A program made the translations under genes and the position numbers. Shown one piece after another: positions 61,554 through 64,000 of a stretch of 64,000 nt of DNA. The stretch is from Nocardia aurantiaca. Lineage in GTDB: Bacteria; Actinomycetota; Actinomycetes; Mycobacteriales; Mycobacteriaceae. The notes under the pieces are model-generated. The model did not search any database. It saw only the letters and a program-made list of their open reading frames with translations, and was not told where the DNA came from. The first letter of the stretch is position 1; each line of letters opens with the position of its first letter. The stretch lies in contig NZ_WMBB01000004.1 in the NCBI RefSeq assembly GCF_009708175.1, positions 310,001 to 374,000 of the forward strand, read 5' to 3'.

Positions 61554-63860
61554 ATGGCGCGGCGTGTCAATGGAAACCTCCCCGAAGAGGTGACCAGCTT
61601 CGTCGGCCGCCGCGACGAGCTGGCAACCGCCAAACGACTGCTGCCCACCACCCGGGTGCTGACTCTGCTGGGCCCCGGCGGCATGGGGAAGACCCGACTC
61701 TCACGGCAGATCGGGCACCTGGTGTCGCGGGCATTCCCCGACGGCGTGTGGCTGGTCGAGCTGGCCGACCTGCAGGATCCCGCGCTGGTCACACTGAGTG
61801 TCGCCGAGACGCTGAATCTGCGCGACGAATCCACCGCGCCCCTGCCCCGGCTCACCGAATTCCTCGCCGACAAGCGGCTGCTGCTCGTTCTGGACAACTG
61901 CGAGCATCTGATCGAGGCGTGCGCCGCACTGGTCGGCCGGATCATCGCCAGCACACCGGATGTGCGGGTGCTGGCGACCAGCCGGGAAGTACTCGGCATT
62001 CAGGGCGAACAGGTCATGCCGGTACCGCCGCTGACCGTGCCCGACACCACCGCCGGAGAGGATGGCGACGCGCTCCAGCTGTTCATCGAGCGCGCCAGCG
62101 CCGCCAATCCCGGCTTTCAGGCCACATCCGGCAACCGGGCGGTGCTGGCCGAGATCTGCCGCCGCCTCGAGGGCATGCCACTGGCGCTGGAGCTGGCCGC
62201 GCTGCGACTGCGCATGTTCACGCCGGAACAGATCCTGGACCGCCTCGACGACACCATCGAACTGCTCAGCGCCGGGCCGCGCACCGCGCCGCAGCGGCAG
62301 CAGACCATCGAGGGCGCGATCCGCTGGAGCTACGACCTGTGCACCGCGACGGAACAGGCACTGTGGGAACAACTTTCGGTGTTCGCCGGCGGTTTCGACA
62401 TCGACGCCGCGGAGGCGGTGTGCGAACTCGGGCCGGCCTCACTGATGGAGCCGCTGACCGGACTGGTCGACAAGTCGGTGGTGATGCTGCGCTTCGACGG
62501 GGATGTCGCCCGGTACTCGATGCTCGAACCCATCCGCCAGTTCGCCGCCGACCGGCTCGCCGAACGCGGTACGGCACAGCAGGTTCGGGCCCGGCACCGC
62601 GAGCACTATCGGCAGCTGGCCATGCGCGGGCAGACCGCGTACTGGACCGCCGAGGACGTGGAATGGTTCCGGGAGTTGAGCCGCGAGCACGCGAATCTCC
62701 GTGCCGCCCTGCGGTCCGGCCTCGAGGACGAACCCTTGCGCACCATGTCCACCGTGACCGTGCTGCGGCCGTTCTGGGAGCACAACCGCTTCCTGTCCGA
62801 GGGCTACCGCTGGCTCACCGATTCGCTGGCCCGCAATCCGGAGCGCACCGCCGAGCGAGCCAAGGCGCTGTCCTCGGCCGCGTCGCTGGCGGCGCTGCTG
62901 GGCGACCAGGAGTCCGCGGCGCGGCTGGTGACCGAGTGCATGGAATTGGCTGCCGCCCTGGGCGACACCGACATCATGGCCGAGGTGGCGCTGGATCGGT
63001 CGCTGTTGGCCTTCGCCTCCAGCGACCGGAAGCGCTCACTGGAGCTGGGCCGCAGCGCCATCGAACTGGCGGCCACGCACGGCCAGCACGCCATCGAAAT
63101 GGACTCGCACGCTTTCTCGTTCATGGCCGCCATGGCGCTGGAGGCCCCCGGGCGCACCGAACTGGCGGAACGGTTCCTGGAACTCACCAACGACAGCGGC
63201 TCGCACCTGCTCGGCGGGCTGGCGCTGTGGACGGTCGGCATCGACCACTGGCGGCGCGGGGAGCTCGAGGCCGCCGCCGAATTCCATGGCCGCGCCATCG
63301 AACAGCTGGCCCTGTTCGAGCGCTGTATCTGGCTGTCGTCGGCCTTCGAGGGCCTGGCCTGGACCGTCTCCGCGGGCGGCGACTACGAACGGGCCGCCCG
63401 CCTGCTGGGCGCGGCGGAATCCCTGCAGCGCAGCACGATTCGCCTGGCCCACACGATCACCGCCACCGTCGGCGAGAAGGAACGGCTCAAGGTGCGAGAT
63501 GCCCTGGGCGAGGAGGCTTTCCGCACCGCGTTCGGCGCGGGGGCGAGCCTGCCGCTGGAGGAGGCCATCGACTACGCCCTCGGTCGCGCCGCCGCCGAGC
63601 CGGAACCCGTCACCCCGACACCCGCCCGCGAGCGGTCCCCGCGCGCGGGGACCGCGACCCTCTCCGAGACCAATGTCCTGACCCGCCGTCAAAAGGACGT
63701 GGCCCGTCTCGTCGCCGCCGGGCACAGCAATAAACGCATTGCCGCGGACCTGGTGATCTCGGTCCGCACCGCCGAAACCCACGTCGAGCACATCCTCACC
63801 AAATTGGGCCTGACCTCCCGAACCCAGCTGGCAGCCTGGGCCCATGAACACAATCTGTAA
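61554..63860 (+). CDS. Large ATP-binding LuxR-type regulator
   Basis: Multidomain regulator of about 768 residues. An NTPase domain has Walker A GPGGMGKTRLSRQIG (about 38-52) and Walker B LLLVLDNCEHL; the RLEGMPLALELAALRLRMF helix is typical of AfsR/GerE-ATPase regulators. A TPR-like helical middle (about 340-660) precedes a C-terminal LuxR helix-turn-helix: LTRRQKDVARLVAAGHSNKRIAADLVISVRTAETHVEHILTKLGL. The ATG at 61554 is preferred. It probably controls a nearby or distant pathway in response to a small molecule. Confidence 0.9.
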   Translation: MARRVNGNLPEEVTSFVGRRDELATAKRLLPTTRVLTLLGPGGMGKTRLSRQIGHLVSRAFPDGVWLVELADLQDPALVTLSVAETLNLRDESTAPLPRLTEFLADKRLLLVLDNCEHLIEACAALVGRIIASTPDVRVLATSREVLGIQGEQVMPVPPLTVPDTTAGEDGDALQLFIERASAANPGFQATSGNRAVLAEICRRLEGMPLALELAALRLRMFTPEQILDRLDDTIELLSAGPRTAPQRQQTIEGAIRWSYDLCTATEQALWEQLSVFAGGFDIDAAEAVCELGPASLMEPLTGLVDKSVVMLRFDGDVARYSMLEPIRQFAADRLAERGTAQQVRARHREHYRQLAMRGQTAYWTAEDVEWFRELSREHANLRAALRSGLEDEPLRTMSTVTVLRPFWEHNRFLSEGYRWLTDSLARNPERTAERAKALSSAASLAALLGDQESAARLVTECMELAAALGDTDIMAEVALDRSLLAFASSDRKRSLELGRSAIELAATHGQHAIEMDSHAFSFMAAMALEAPGRTELAERFLELTNDSGSHLLGGLALWTVGIDHWRRGELEAAAEFHGRAIEQLALFERCIWLSSAFEGLAWTVSAGGDYERAARLLGAAESLQRSTIRLAHTITATVGEKERLKVRDALGEEAFRTAFGAGASLPLEEAIDYALGRAAAEPEPVTPTPARERSPRAGTATLSETNVLTRRQKDVARLVAAGHSNKRIAADLVISVRTAETHVEHILTKLGLTSRTQLAAWAHEHNL

Positions 63861-63930
63861 ATCCGTCCGCCGCACCATGACTTCCACGCCGGATCGGTAA
63901 CCGCCACTCGCACAGAGGACTCGATACCGC

Positions 63931-64000
63931 ATGACGACAAGCGACGCCTACCGCCGGACCCGCGAGAGCCTGCACGCGGTCGCCGAACAGTTGCTGGCCG
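63931..64000 (+). CDS. Hypothetical protein (5' fragment)
   Basis: The first 23 codons (MTTSDAYRRTRESLHAVAEQ and three more) of a gene that runs past the right edge. AGAGGA lies about 11 nt upstream of the ATG. Too short to identify. Confidence 0.6.
   Translation, partial: MTTSDAYRRTRESLHAVAEQLLA

Overview
The window is high-GC actinobacterial DNA, most likely a mycolic-acid producer of the Nocardia/Rhodococcus type. Pointers are the LGFP-repeat secreted protein, the OctT/GpgP pair of methylglucose lipopolysaccharide synthesis, a GH15 enzyme of the mycobacterial trehalase type, the KshA/KshB steroid hydroxylase and frequent GTG/TTG starts. The species is not identified. From about 15.7 to 44.1 kb the gene order (cysA-W-T-subI, GH15, lepA, PemK-like toxin, rpsT, holA, comEC, comEA, degV, octT, gpgP, rsfS, nadD, VWA protein, MoxR ATPase, proA) closely follows, from memory, the Rv2397c-Rv2427c segment of Mycobacterium tuberculosis. 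That stretch is therefore conserved chromosomal backbone, with small local insertions.

Layout. 0-1.1 kb: nrdH-nrdI-nrdE (class Ib ribonucleotide reductase; nrdE runs off the left edge) with a NrdR-box-like site upstream. 1.5-5.3 kb: a secreted glutamic (G1) peptidase, an FMN reductase divergent from a TetR regulator with a clear shared operator, nadE, and a DUF1003 membrane protein. 5.4-9.5 kb: molybdenum cofactor genes in two divergent blocks, moaA-moaD and moeA-moaC/moaB fusion-moaE. 9.6-15.6 kb: uricase with a convergent PucR regulator, a COG0523 (CobW-type) GTPase, an unknown coiled-coil protein and a flavin monooxygenase. 15.7-19.5 kb: complete sulfate ABC importer. 19.9-28.0 kb: M48 protease, small proteins, GH15 enzyme, and a translationally coupled pair: a Pro/Thr/Ala-rich protein plus a dynamin-like GTPase, resembling mycobacterial iniB-iniA.

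28.3-44.1 kb is the housekeeping block: EF-4, S20, DNA polymerase III delta, competence proteins, glycolipid genes, RsfS, NadD, VWA/MoxR pair and ProA. It contains a tandem ~143-bp intergenic repeat and a frameshifted MmcQ/YjbR gene. 44.2-49.0 kb is accessory: MFS exporter, ribokinase, TetR with twin operators, deazaflavin-type reductase, methyltransferase. 49.1-56.8 kb is a steroid/aromatic degradation locus: extradiol dioxygenase, KshB, a small cysteine protein, KshA, flavin reductase, IclR and PadR regulators and an MFS transporter with an unusual repetitive insert. 56.9-64 kb: an erythromycin-esterase-family protein, TetR with overlapping operators next to an alpha/beta hydrolase, an esterase, a second MmcQ/YjbR protein, a large LuxR-type regulator and the start of one more gene.

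The most unusual observations are the dynamin-like GTPase whose Walker A lysine is methionine, its Pro/Thr-rich partner, the bacterial G1 peptidase with both catalytic residues kept, the tandem repeat, and several well-formed palindromic operators beside local regulators. I saw no CRISPR array, insertion sequence, prophage, tRNA or rRNA.
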